From CAVTWS01 sp963738445 (GTDB lineage: Bacteria; Actinomycetota; Acidimicrobiia; Acidimicrobiales; SHLQ01), in the NCBI GenBank assembly GCA_963738445.1, contig CAVTWS010000015.1:62001-126000 (forward strand): 64,000 nt of DNA, given 5' to 3'. Within the stretch, counting starts at the first letter, position 1. Every line of letters begins with the position of its first letter. Positions 56,280 to 64,000 of this stretch are shown one piece after another. Both the position numbers and the translations under genes were made by a program. The notes under the pieces are model-generated. The model made no database searches and had not been told where the DNA came from. It was given only the letters and a program-made list of their open reading frames with translations.

Positions 56280-56798
56280 TCACCCGGGCTGGGACAGGGC
56301 GGCGGTGTAGGCGCGCTCGGAGTCGGCGGTGAAGCAGACGAATCGTACGTGTTCGACCTGGGTCGCCGTTCTCTGCACCGTCGTGACGGCGATCTGGGCG
56401 GCCGGGCCGGCCGGGTAGCCGTACACGCCGGTCGAGATGGCCGGGAACGCGATCGTCCGTACCCCGACCTCGTCCGCACGAGCCAACGATTCGCGGTAGC
56501 ACGAGGCCAGCAGGGCCGGTTCGCCGGCCTGGCCGCCGTGCCAGATCGGGCCCACCGTGTGGATCACCCAGCGGGCCGGTAGGTCGAAGCCGGGGGTGGC
56601 CTTGGCCTCGCCCGTCGGGCAACCGCCGAGTTGGCGGCACGCGGCGAGCAACGCCGGACCCGCGGCTCGGTGGATGGCACCATCGACGCCTGCCCCGCCG
56701 AGGAGGCTGCTGTTGGCCGCGTTGACGATGGCATCGGTCGGTTCGACCGTGATGTCGCCAACCACGACCTCGAGCACGGGAGCCCGGTGTGCGGTCAT
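56280..56798 (-). CDS. Macro-domain protein (O-acetyl-ADP-ribose deacetylase-like)
   Basis: A 172-aa macro domain that binds ADP-ribose and hydrolyses its esters. It has VVGDITVEPTDAIVNAANSSLLGGAGVDGAIH, which includes the catalytic Asn and Asp region, and AFPAISTGVYGYP as the phosphate loop. The ATG at 56798 lies one base after the sigma factor stop, so the two genes are co-transcribed. It may reverse ADP-ribosylation or clear NAD-derived metabolites. Confidence 0.9.
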   Translation of the reverse strand: MTAHRAPVLEVVVGDITVEPTDAIVNAANSSLLGGAGVDGAIHRAAGPALLAACRQLGGCPTGEAKATPGFDLPARWVIHTVGPIWHGGQAGEPALLASCYRESLARADEVGVRTIAFPAISTGVYGYPAGPAAQIAVTTVQRTATQVEHVRFVCFTADSERAYTAALSQPG

Positions 56799-56799
56799 G

Positions 56800-57333
56800 T
56801 CACCCGGTGGTGCCCGAGGGTTCGCGCAGCGCGGCGACGAGCTCAGCGCGAGCTCGCGACACGCGCGAGCGGACCGTCCCGATGGGGCAACCCAGAACCT
56901 GCGCCGCTTGCTCGTACGGCAGACCGATCAGCTGGGTCATCACGAACGCCTCGCGGCGATCGGCGTCGAGGATGTCGAGCAGGTCGTCGAGGGGAACGAT
57001 CGGATCGACCGTCGGCGGTCGCTGTAGGCGGGTGATGCGATCGAGGAGGCGACGTTGCCGCTGGCGACGCCGCACGTGGTCGGCGCAGACGTTGCGGGCG
57101 ATGCCGAGCAACCACACCTGCACCGGGGCATCGCCCTTGTAGGTGCGGATCGACCGGAAGGCCCGAAGGTACGTCTCCTGGACGAGGTCCTCCTCCTCCC
57201 CGGGCGACCCGAGGGCCGTGCAGAGGCGCCACACCGCCGGCTGGGTGCGACGGACGAGCTCGGCCGTGGCCACGTTGTCGCCCTCGGTGGCCGCGTCGAC
57301 GTACGGTCGCAACGGGTCGGTGGCTCGCTCCAT
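56800..57333 (-). CDS. ECF-type RNA polymerase sigma factor
   Basis: A 177-aa sigma-70 protein with only regions 2 and 4. Region 2: GSPGEEEDLVQETYLRAFRSIRTYKGD with the core-binding segment; region 4: LDILDADRREAFVMTQLIGLPYEQAAQVLGCPIGTVRSRVSRAR, including the helix-turn-helix for the -35 element. The start at 57333 is chosen, with an in-frame ATG nine bases upstream. It is divergent from the zinc-finger anti-sigma gene 78 bp away, its likely partner. Confidence 0.92.
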   Translation of the reverse strand: MERATDPLRPYVDAATEGDNVATAELVRRTQPAVWRLCTALGSPGEEEDLVQETYLRAFRSIRTYKGDAPVQVWLLGIARNVCADHVRRRQRQRRLLDRITRLQRPPTVDPIVPLDDLLDILDADRREAFVMTQLIGLPYEQAAQVLGCPIGTVRSRVSRARAELVAALREPSGTTG

Positions 57334-57375
57334 GGCGACCATCCTCGGGCCGGTTCGTGGCCGCCGACAACCAGC

Positions 57376-57402
57376 GGGAACTCGATCGTCCGAGGAAACG
57401 AC
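57376..57402 (+). promoter_or_regulatory. Possible ECF-sigma promoter before anti-sigma gene
   Basis: GGAAC (57377-57381) and CGAC (57399-57402) are spaced by 17 bp, near the GGAAC-N16/17-CGTC form recognised by many ECF sigma factors. The ATG of the anti-sigma gene lies 9 bases later, so the transcript would be almost leaderless. The match is by eye. Confidence 0.35.
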
Positions 57403-57411
57403 TTAGGTCCC

Positions 57412-58065
57412 ATGGAGTGCGAACGGTGGCGTGAGGCCATCTCGGCCCGGGTCGACGGCGAACCGGGCACCATCGAGGAGCGCCTCGTCGCCGCCCACCA
57501 AGCCCGTTGTGCCGGGTGCCAGGAGTTCGAGGACACGGCGTGGGCCGCCAAACGCTCGGCCCGAATGCACGTCGCTCCGACGATGCCCGATCTCTCGGGC
57601 CGGATCACCCGGCAGGTCGTGCTGGCCGATCGACGACGGCCCTGGAACGTCGTGCGGAGCCTGCTGGCGGTGGTCGCCGCGCAGGTGATCGCCCTGTCGA
57701 TCCCCGACGTGCTGGCCCGCGGCGCCGACGACGGCGCCATCCACGACGTCCGTCACCTCGGTGCCTTCACCGTGGCGTATGGCGTCGGGCTCGGCGTGGT
57801 GGTGCTGCGGCCGGCGCGGGCCCGGAGCATGCTCCCCGTGGCCGCCGTGCTCGCCTCCGCGCTCCTCGTCACGGCGGTCGTCGATCTGGCCCGGGGCGAC
57901 ATCCCACTCGTCCAGGAATCGGTCCATCTGCTCGAGGTGGTCAGCGTGGTCCTGATCTGGTTGCTCGCCGAGCCCACGAAGAGACGCCTCCGGGGCGGCC
58001 GCCGATCGGCGGTGCTGCCGCGCCGCTCGCTGTCGGTCGTTCAGCGCGGGGACCGAACCGGTTGA
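57412..58065 (+). CDS. Zinc-finger anti-sigma factor with membrane domain
   Basis: A 217-aa protein. The N-terminus MECERWREAISARVDGEPG with HQARCAGC forms a putative zinc-finger anti-sigma domain (H-x3-C-x2-C), which would bind the divergent sigma factor. Then follow about five transmembrane helices (VVRSLLAVVAAQVIALSI, FTVAYGVGLGVVVL, MLPVAAVLASALLVTAVV and others), unlike the one helix of most such factors. The DsbB and TlpA-like genes next to it suggest a thiol-redox stimulus. Confidence 0.85.
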   Translation: MECERWREAISARVDGEPGTIEERLVAAHQARCAGCQEFEDTAWAAKRSARMHVAPTMPDLSGRITRQVVLADRRRPWNVVRSLLAVVAAQVIALSIPDVLARGADDGAIHDVRHLGAFTVAYGVGLGVVVLRPARARSMLPVAAVLASALLVTAVVDLARGDIPLVQESVHLLEVVSVVLIWLLAEPTKRRLRGGRRSAVLPRRSLSVVQRGDRTG

Positions 58066-58143
58066 CGACGTCTGGTTGACCACGTCAGGTTGACGTACGT
58101 CACAGGCCGTGCCGGGAACTGGACGGGCCCCGATGGCAACCTG

Positions 58144-58722
58144 ATGGGCGAGGACCCGCGGCCGCGGGGTGAACCTGTGGACGTCGAATCCTTCCAGCTC
58201 TTCTTCGCCCTGCTGGCGCTCGTCGCGCTGGCCGGAGTGGTCGCGCTCGTGGTCCTTCGGCCGTCGGCGCGAGCGGGAGTCGGCGGGCTCCTCGGCTCGG
58301 TCGCCGCGGCCCGAGCTCCGCTCGCCACGATCGTCGCCGGCACCGCCATGGCCGGCAGCCTCTACTTCTCCGAGTCGGCCAACTACATCCCGTGCACGCT
58401 CTGCTGGTACCAGCGCATCGCCATGTATCCGCTGGTGGTGCTCGGGGCGATGGCCTGGTGGCGAGGCGATGACCCCCGGTTCACCATGGCGCCGATCGCC
58501 GGGATCGGGGCCGTCATCTCGTCCTACCACTGGCTGCTCGAACGTATCCCCGACCTCGACACGGGGGCCTGCTCGGCCACCGTCCCGTGCGACTTCGTGT
58601 GGTTCGAGGAGTTCGGTTTCGTCACCCTGCCGTTCATGGCGCTGTGCGGATTCCTCGCCGTCATCGCTCTCGTGACCCTGCCGTCACCACCTCACGCCGA
58701 CCCCGACCCCGTGGAGGTCTGA
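58144..58722 (+). CDS. dsbB: Disulfide bond formation protein B
   Basis: A 192-aa four-helix membrane protein that re-oxidises thiol oxidases by passing electrons to quinone. The first cysteine pair is IPCTLCWYQRIAMYP (C-x-x-C) and the second pair is in the loop GACSATVPCDFVW, as in the BdbC/DsbB family. The ATG at 58144 is listed; a GTG at 58177 (VDVESFQLFF) is a good alternative. The next gene, a thioredoxin-like protein, starts two bases after the stop, so the two form one redox unit. Confidence 0.9.
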   Translation: MGEDPRPRGEPVDVESFQLFFALLALVALAGVVALVVLRPSARAGVGGLLGSVAAARAPLATIVAGTAMAGSLYFSESANYIPCTLCWYQRIAMYPLVVLGAMAWWRGDDPRFTMAPIAGIGAVISSYHWLLERIPDLDTGACSATVPCDFVWFEEFGFVTLPFMALCGFLAVIALVTLPSPPHADPDPVEV

Positions 58723-58724
58723 TC

Positions 58725-59378
58725 ATGGCCAAGCCGGCCAAGCCGCCAGTCAAGGCGGCCGACAACCCATCGATCGCGTTGATCCTGGGCATCCTCGCCC
58801 TGCTCGTGACGGGCATCGGATTGATCGCCTTCGCGGCGACGCGGTCGAGTGACGAGGGCGAGGACATCGCCGGTCTGGAGCAGACCCGTCCGGTCGAGGT
58901 CGGCGGCGCGGCGCTCGACCCATTCGTTCTGGACGCTGACGACACCGCGGTGGGTTCGACGGCGCCCACGCTCACCGGATCGTCGTTCGACGGCCGCGCG
59001 GTGACGATCGGGCCGGGTCGTCCGACCCTGGTCATCTTCCTGGCCCACTGGTGCCCCCACTGCCAGCGCGAAGTCCCGGTGCTGGTCGATTGGTTCGAGG
59101 CGGGCGCGGTGCCCGAAGCACTGTCCGTCGTCGGAGTCGCCACGGCGACCGATCGAAGTGCTCCCAACTACCCGCCGTCGGCGTGGTTGGAGGTCGAGGG
59201 CTTCCCCTGGCCTGTCCTGGCCGACAGCTCCGACCAGGTCGCGGCAGCCGCGATGGGTCTGTCCGGGTACCCGTACTTCGTCCTGCTGGACGCCGAAGGC
59301 ACGGTCGTGGTGCGGGCCTCCGGCGAGATCGAGACGCCGGTGCTCGACGCGGCCATCGCCGAACTGCTCTCCGCCTGA
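58725..59378 (+). CDS. TlpA/ResA-like membrane-anchored thioredoxin
   Basis: A 217-aa protein with a single N-terminal membrane anchor (IALILGILALLVTGIGLIAFA) and an outer thioredoxin-fold domain. The active site is FLAHWCPHCQREVPVL, whose CPHC is like DsbA oxidases. The cis-proline lies in LSGYPYFVLLD. A GGAGG site precedes the ATG. With DsbB it would form or rearrange disulfides in exported proteins. The gene is intact. Confidence 0.9.
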   Translation: MAKPAKPPVKAADNPSIALILGILALLVTGIGLIAFAATRSSDEGEDIAGLEQTRPVEVGGAALDPFVLDADDTAVGSTAPTLTGSSFDGRAVTIGPGRPTLVIFLAHWCPHCQREVPVLVDWFEAGAVPEALSVVGVATATDRSAPNYPPSAWLEVEGFPWPVLADSSDQVAAAAMGLSGYPYFVLLDAEGTVVVRASGEIETPVLDAAIAELLSA

Positions 59379-59403
59379 AGTCAGCCGGCCCCTGGCGCAG
59401 CTC

Positions 59404-59490
59404 ACGAGTCAGCCGCGTGGCGGCCGGCCACGAGTCAGCCGCGTGGTCGGCGGGCCGCGAGTCAGCTGCGTGGTCGGCGGGCCACGAAGC
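59404..59490. repeat. 26-27 bp tandem repeats after a gene end
   Basis: Three units of 26-27 bp (about 59404-59429, 59430-59456 and 59457-59483), with a degenerate fourth, share CACGAGTCAGCCGCGTGG-type sequence. On the minus strand the last unit is the authentic terminus of the coaE fusion gene (RDCFVARRPRS and TGA), so the array looks like repeated copies of the gene's end with its stop codon. They fill the 83-bp gap between two convergent genes. Confidence 0.85.
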
Positions 59491-60823
59491 AGTCGCGTGG
59501 CGGGCGGTTCTCGGTCGTGATCTCGGGTACGAGGCGGGGATCGAACCCGATGTCGGCGAGCACGGCGAGCCAGGTGGCGCGGGGGAAGAGGCCGGTTCGG
59601 TGCGTGTCGTGCACGGTCGAGATACTGCCGTGCGCATCTCGGAGCACGAAGACGTACTCCGTCGCCGTCCACGTGTCGGTGGGGTCCGGATCCCAGGACC
59701 ACGTCATGTAGCGCACGGCCCGACCGTCGGTGCCGTCAGAGCCGTCCAGCCCATCGCCGTCCTCGTAGGTCTCGGTCGTGGCGTCGGGGATCACGACGAC
59801 CACGCCGCCCGAGCGGCAATGCTCCCAGGCGGTTCGTAGCGCCCGGGCCAGGTCGTCGATGGTGAGCATGTAGTCGATGGCGTCGTGGACGAACACCGCG
59901 TCGAAGGTCTGATCGAGGCGGACGGTCCGCATGTCCCCCGGCACGTGCCGACAGGTCGGGTTGAGTCGCCGGGACACGTCGAGCATCGCGTCGGAGAGGT
60001 CGACGAGCGTCAGGTCGAATTCGGAGCAGAGATGGAAGGCGTTGTTGCCGCCGCCGCTGCCGAGCTCGAGCACCTCCCGCACCGGGCCGTCGGCCAAGCG
60101 GAGCAGCGAGGCCGCGAACGCCGCTTCGTCGGCGTACTCGGCGACCGGCGAGATCAGCGGCCACCACGGCGCCAGGTCACCGTACAGACGGTGCGGCGGC
60201 GACGGGGCTGGGCGAGCGAGGCCGAGGTGAGGGAGGAGCGCGTCGACGCTGCTGGCGAGAGCCTCTGCGGTCGACGAGTTGTCGAGGACGTGGTGGGCGA
60301 GCTTCGACCGCTCTTCGTCGGGGAGCTGGTTCGCCATGCGGGCGCGGGCATCGGCCTCGCTCAGCCCCCGCTGGTCCATCAGACGGCGCAGCCGGACGGA
60401 TTCGTCGGCGATGACCACGACCACGGTGTCGTACCCACCCCCGGGCCACCGTCCGAGCCCCGGGTACTCGGCCAGGACCGCCATGTCGAGGACCACGACG
60501 GAATCGTCGGCGAGCGCCTCGACCTCGGCCTGCATCACGTGGTTCGCGGCAGGGTGGCTCAGCGCGGTGAGGGCAGCTAGCGCCGCCGGATCGGCGAAGA
60601 CGACGCGAGCGAGCGCCGCCCGATCGAGGCGCCCGTCGTCGATGATGCCGCGTCCGAAGGTGGCGACGAGCTCGGCGTGGGCCGGGCTGCCGACGTCGAT
60701 CACGTCCCGGCACACCTGGTCGACGTCGATCACGTGGGCACCGCGTTCGGCCAGCAACCGGGCGACGGTGGATTTTCCGGCGCCGATGCCGCCCGTGAGG
60801 CCGATCACCCGTCGAGCTGTCAT
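59462..60823 (-). CDS. coaE: Dephospho-CoA kinase fused to class I methyltransferase
   Basis: A 453-aa fusion. Residues 1-195 are dephospho-CoA kinase, the last step of coenzyme A synthesis: P-loop GLTGGIGAGKSTVARLL (11-19), DVDQVCRDVI and the lid region RLRRLMDQRGLSEADARARM. Residues 205-453 are a SAM methyltransferase: RLYGDLAPWWPLISP, SAM motif VLELGSGGGNNAFHL, LVDLSDAML and HDAIDYMLT. The frame is continuous across the junction. The start MTARRVIG at 60823 is clear. The fused partner's substrate is unknown. The end overlaps a repeat array. Confidence 0.92.
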   Translation of the reverse strand: MTARRVIGLTGGIGAGKSTVARLLAERGAHVIDVDQVCRDVIDVGSPAHAELVATFGRGIIDDGRLDRAALARVVFADPAALAALTALSHPAANHVMQAEVEALADDSVVVLDMAVLAEYPGLGRWPGGGYDTVVVVIADESVRLRRLMDQRGLSEADARARMANQLPDEERSKLAHHVLDNSSTAEALASSVDALLPHLGLARPAPSPPHRLYGDLAPWWPLISPVAEYADEAAFAASLLRLADGPVREVLELGSGGGNNAFHLCSEFDLTLVDLSDAMLDVSRRLNPTCRHVPGDMRTVRLDQTFDAVFVHDAIDYMLTIDDLARALRTAWEHCRSGGVVVVIPDATTETYEDGDGLDGSDGTDGRAVRYMTWSWDPDPTDTWTATEYVFVLRDAHGSISTVHDTHRTGLFPRATWLAVLADIGFDPRLVPEITTENRPPRDCFVARRPRS

Positions 60824-60837
60824 GGCGCCAGTGTGCC

Positions 60838-60996
60838 TCCGGACCGGCCCCCTACCCGAACTGGCCCCCCGTCCGGACCGGCCCCCTACCCGAACTGGGT
60901 GGGTGGCGTAAGGATGGGGGGTGACGCCACCCACCGAGTTCGCCCCCTGTCCGTACTGGGTGGGTGGCGTAAGGATGGGGGGCGACGCCACCCACC
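60838..60996. repeat. Intergenic double repeat and twin hairpins
   Basis: The 269-bp divergent spacer between coaE and the deacylase has no gene. A 33-bp direct repeat (CCGGACCGGCCCCCTACC and following) occurs twice at 60838-60897. Then two hairpins follow with identical 12-bp stems, GGTGGGTGGCGT with ACGCCACCCACC: 60898-60909/60924-60935 and 60959-60970/60985-60996, with loops of 14 bases. Their function is unknown. Confidence 0.85.
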
Positions 60997-61092
60997 GAGA
61001 ACGAGACGGGGGGCCGACGGCCGGGTTCAGCCCGGGCCGGGTTGAGTCCGGGCCGAGTAGGTTCGCGACCGTCGTCTGTTCGGAGGGTGGTC

Positions 61093-62799
61093 ATGGCTGA
61101 GCACGATCTGGTGATACGCAACGGATTGGTGGTCGACGGCACGGGTACCCCGGGCCGAGCGGCCGATGTCGCCATCGACGGCGACCGGATCACGGTCGTC
61201 GGCGTGGTGGCTGGCTCGGGCGTCGAGGAGATCGATGCGACGGGGTTGTTGGTGACCCCCGGCTGGGTCGACGTCCACACGCACTACGACGGACAGGTCA
61301 CCTGGGACCCGCTCCTCACCCCGTCGAGCTGGCATGGCGTGACCACCGCCGTCATGGGCAACTGCGGGGTCGGGTTCGCCCCGGTTCGCCCCGATCGGCA
61401 CGGGTGGCTCATCGAGCTGATGGAAGGCGTCGAGGACATCCCGGGCACCGCCTTGCACGAGGGCATCACCTGGGGCTGGGAGACCTTCCCCGAGTACCTC
61501 GACGTGCTCGAGCGGAGCCCCCGCATCTTCGACATCGCGACGCAGGTGCCCCACGCCGCCCTGCGCGGGTACGTCATGGGCGACCGGGGCGCGGATCACA
61601 CCGCGGTCCCGACGGCCGAAGAGGTCGCCGAGATGGGCCGCCTGGCGGCCGAGGCGATCGAGGCCGGGGCGCTCGGATTCTCGACGTCACGCACGGTTGC
61701 CCACCGCTCGAGCGACGGCCGCCACATCGCCAGTCTCACCGCGGGCCGCGACGAACTGGTCGGCATCGCCCGGGCCGTGGGTCGGACCGGCAAGGGCGTC
61801 TTCGAGGTCGTCGCCGACCTCGTCGACCTCGATGACGAGTTCTCTCTGCTGCGTCGGATGGTCGAGGAGAGCGGTCGCCCCATGTCGGTGACCACACTGC
61901 AACGAGCGGGGGTCGACCCGGACGAGTACCGCCGGATCCTTGCCCACATCGGCGCCGCAGCCGCTGACGGGTTGCCCATGAAGGGCCAGGTGGCGGCCCG
62001 CCCCGTCGGCCTCATCCTCTCTCTCGACGGCCGGGCCAACCCGCTGGCCGGCTCACCCACCTACCAGTCGCTCGCTGCCCGGCCCCGGCCCGAACGGGCT
62101 GCCGAGCTCCGACGACCCGAGGTGCGGGAGCGGGTGCTGAACGAGCTCGGCGATCGTGCCGGCACCTTGGCGGCCTTCCCGCACGTCTTCACCCTGGGCG
62201 ACCCGCCCCGCTACGACCAGCCCCTCGACCAGACGATCGGAGCCCGGGCGGAGCGAGCGGGAGTCAGCCCGACCGAGGTGGCCTACGACGACCTCGCCGC
62301 CGGCGACGGCGACGCCATGTTGTTCGTGCCCGTCACCAACTTCGAGCAGCGATCGTTCGCGGCGGTGCGGGAGATGCTCGCCCACCCGTTGACCGTGCCC
62401 GGGCTGGGCGACGCCGGCGCCCACTGCACGATGATCTGCGACGGCAGCTTCCCGACCTACATGTTGTCGTACTGGGGTCGGCAGGCGCCGGCCGACCAAC
62501 GGTTCCCGATCGAGTGGCTGGTGAAGAGCCAGGCCGCCGACACCGCCTCGCTGGTCGGCCTCGACGATCGCGGAGTGCTCGCTCCGGGCCGGCGGGCGGA
62601 TGTGAACCTGATCGACCTGGACGAGCTCGACATCAGCCGTCCCGAGATGATCGACGATCTCCCGGCCGGTGGTCGTCGACTCGTCCAGCGCGCCTCCGGG
62701 TACCGAGCCACGCTGGTCGCCGGGCAGGTGGTCATGCGCGACGGTGAACCGACGGGTGCGCTTCCCGGCCGGGTCGTCCGAGGTGCACGCTCGGCATGA
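61093..62799 (+). CDS. N-acyl-D-amino-acid deacylase-like amidohydrolase
   Basis: A 568-aa amidohydrolase of the D-aminoacylase/dihydroorotase-like superfamily. It starts MAEHDLVIRNGLVVDGTGTPG, has the metal motif VTPGWVDVHTHYDGQ (H-x-H), the segment VMGNCGVGFAPVRP, and GLGDAGAHCTMICD as the later aspartate/histidine site, and ends with GRRADVNLIDLDEL. It hydrolyses N-acyl-D-amino acids or related amides. The ATG at 61093 follows GGAGGG. It overlaps the next gene (ATGA). Confidence 0.88.
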   Translation: MAEHDLVIRNGLVVDGTGTPGRAADVAIDGDRITVVGVVAGSGVEEIDATGLLVTPGWVDVHTHYDGQVTWDPLLTPSSWHGVTTAVMGNCGVGFAPVRPDRHGWLIELMEGVEDIPGTALHEGITWGWETFPEYLDVLERSPRIFDIATQVPHAALRGYVMGDRGADHTAVPTAEEVAEMGRLAAEAIEAGALGFSTSRTVAHRSSDGRHIASLTAGRDELVGIARAVGRTGKGVFEVVADLVDLDDEFSLLRRMVEESGRPMSVTTLQRAGVDPDEYRRILAHIGAAAADGLPMKGQVAARPVGLILSLDGRANPLAGSPTYQSLAARPRPERAAELRRPEVRERVLNELGDRAGTLAAFPHVFTLGDPPRYDQPLDQTIGARAERAGVSPTEVAYDDLAAGDGDAMLFVPVTNFEQRSFAAVREMLAHPLTVPGLGDAGAHCTMICDGSFPTYMLSYWGRQAPADQRFPIEWLVKSQAADTASLVGLDDRGVLAPGRRADVNLIDLDELDISRPEMIDDLPAGGRRLVQRASGYRATLVAGQVVMRDGEPTGALPGRVVRGARSA

Positions 62800-64000
62800 C
62801 CGATGTGATCATTGTCGGTGCCGGGGCCGCCGGGTTGGTGTGTGCCGCCGACCTGAGCCGAACGGGCGCGGACTGTCGGCTCCTCGAAGCGTCGGACGGT
62901 GTCGGAGGCCGGGTTCGCACCGACACGGTCGACGGCTTCCACCTCGACCGCGGGTTCCAGATCCTGCTCACCGCTTACCCGCAGGTTCGCGCCCGCCTCG
63001 ATCTCGACGCCCTCGATCTTCGTCGCTTCGAACCGGGCGCGGCGGTGTGGCGTCACGGTCGTTTCCATCACGTGGCCGATCCGCTCCGAGCCCCGCGCCA
63101 CCTGGTGAGCACGGTCCGGGCCCCGATCGGTACGGTCGCCGACAAGGCTCGGCTGGCCCGGCTGGTCATCGATGTTCGGCGGGGTCGGGTCGACGGCCTG
63201 CTTCGGCGACCCGACATGTCGACTGCGGAACGACTCCGCCGGGCCGGCTTCTCGGCCGGCATGATCGAGGCGTTCTGGCGACCGCTGTTCTCGGGAATTC
63301 AGCTCGACCCCGACCTCGAGGTCTCGAGCCGACGTTTCGATGTGATCCTGCGGATGTTGGCGGTGGGGTCCACGGGTGTGCCGGCGGCGGGCATCGGTGC
63401 CGTCACCGATCAGCTGGCCTCCGTCCTGCCTGACGGTGTCCTGAGCTTGCTCAGCCCGGTCGACCGGGCGACGACGGCCGGGGTCACGCTGGCCTCGGGC
63501 GAACGCCTCACGGCCCGGGCGGTGGTCGTCGCCACCGATGGTCCGGCCGCGCATCGCCTCCTCGGCGAACGGGTGGCCGACCCGGGGTCGCGGGCAGCGG
63601 CCGCGTGCTGGTTCAGCGCGCCGACCGCGCCGCGTCCCGGTCCTGTCCTGATGCTCGAGGGTGACGGTCCCTCCGGGGGCCCGGCGGCCAACGTGGCGGT
63701 CATGAGCGAGGTCGCCCCCACCTACGCGCCCCCGGGTCGGGCCCTGATCGTCGCCGCGGTGCCGGGCCCGGCAGCACTCCACCCCGATCTCGCCACCGCG
63801 GTACGTGAGCAGCTCGCCCGTTGGTTCGGATCGATGGTGCGGGACTGGGAACACCTCCGCACCGACATCATCCCCCATGGTCAGCCGCTCCAGTCGCCGC
63901 CGTTCGCACCCCGGCGCCGGGTTGCGCTCGGCGACGGCCTGTTCGTGTGCGGCGACCATCGCGACACCGCTTCGCTCCAGGGCGCCATGTTCAGCGGTGA
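62796..64000 (+). CDS. FAD-dependent oxidoreductase, phytoene desaturase/PPOX-like (partial)
   Basis: The first 401 residues of a flavoprotein amine-oxidase-fold enzyme; it runs off the right window edge. FAD motifs are DVIIVGAGAAGLVCAADL, the glycine motif LLEASDGVGGRVRTD and DGFHLDRGFQILLTAYP, with RAVVVATDGPAAHRLL and a C-terminal LFVCGDHRDTASLQGAMFSG (the second FAD site). These features match protoporphyrinogen oxidase/carotenoid-desaturase-like proteins. The ATG at 62796 overlaps the upstream stop (ATGA), so both are coupled. Confidence 0.85.
   Translation, partial: MTDVIIVGAGAAGLVCAADLSRTGADCRLLEASDGVGGRVRTDTVDGFHLDRGFQILLTAYPQVRARLDLDALDLRRFEPGAAVWRHGRFHHVADPLRAPRHLVSTVRAPIGTVADKARLARLVIDVRRGRVDGLLRRPDMSTAERLRRAGFSAGMIEAFWRPLFSGIQLDPDLEVSSRRFDVILRMLAVGSTGVPAAGIGAVTDQLASVLPDGVLSLLSPVDRATTAGVTLASGERLTARAVVVATDGPAAHRLLGERVADPGSRAAAACWFSAPTAPRPGPVLMLEGDGPSGGPAANVAVMSEVAPTYAPPGRALIVAAVPGPAALHPDLATAVREQLARWFGSMVRDWEHLRTDIIPHGQPLQSPPFAPRRRVALGDGLFVCGDHRDTASLQGAMFSG

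Noticed and set aside
60838..60996. Possible CRISPR or origin of replication
   Set aside because: Only two copies of each element, no spacers, no DnaA boxes and no dnaA/dnaN/par genes nearby.

Overview
The window is GC-rich actinobacterial chromosome with many GTG starts and 4-bp ATGA/GTGA overlaps. It carries a SARP-type activator, MoxR/DUF4129 proteins, an N-terminal 'RLLDTR' repeat array on a secreted protein, and many amidohydrolase-2, luciferase-like, crotonase and APH-like catabolic genes. Together these suggest an environmental Actinomycetota of the Acidimicrobiia type; the taxonomy is inference. No tRNA, rRNA, CRISPR array, prophage or replication origin was seen. || Layout. 0-1.6 kb: left-edge MoxR operon. 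1.6-11.2 kb: lipid/aromatic catabolism (thiolase-like protein, flavin monooxygenase, alpha/beta hydrolase, enoyl-CoA hydratase, carotenoid oxygenase, amidohydrolase, dienelactone hydrolase, APH-like kinase). 11.2-31.9 kb: accessory region with methyltransferases, a SARP regulator, a divergent amidohydrolase pair, a P450, an orphan ligand-binding protein, two coupled AhpD/CMD proteins, an SDR, a DUF7064-type protein and the modABC molybdate transporter. 32.0-33.4 kb: an IS481-like insertion sequence with repeated 12-bp sites at both ends. 33.4-46.2 kb: PadR, YjbR, chromate transporter, drug-type ABC exporter, YceI plus DOPA-type dioxygenase, ACC deaminase, arsR/arsI, CorA-like and polyphosphate kinase 2. 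46.2-64 kb: intact core-type genes (lspA, AlkC-like repair, MarR, a GGDEF/EAL protein, a D,D-carboxypeptidase, TerC under a manganese riboswitch, sigma/anti-sigma, DsbB/TlpA thiol proteins, a coaE-methyltransferase fusion, a D-aminoacylase-like enzyme and an FAD oxidoreductase). || About twenty genes between roughly 11 and 46 kb are split by one-base shifts, often in C/G runs, while none is seen outside that belt. Sequencing or assembly indels are the simplest explanation, so these genes are annotated as whole spans with the breaks noted. || The most interesting items are: (1) a CMD/AhpD-like gene at 23075-23575 (minus) with an in-frame TGA exactly at the second position of a CxxC redox motif, followed by a SECIS-like hairpin, i.e. 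a candidate selenoprotein; (2) a yybP-ykoY-type Mn riboswitch before terC with a 12-bp alternative hairpin that captures the ribosome binding site; (3) a dephospho-CoA kinase fused to a methyltransferase; (4) a PBP4-type peptidase with three tandem N-terminal repeats; (5) repeat structures at gene 3' ends and between genes.
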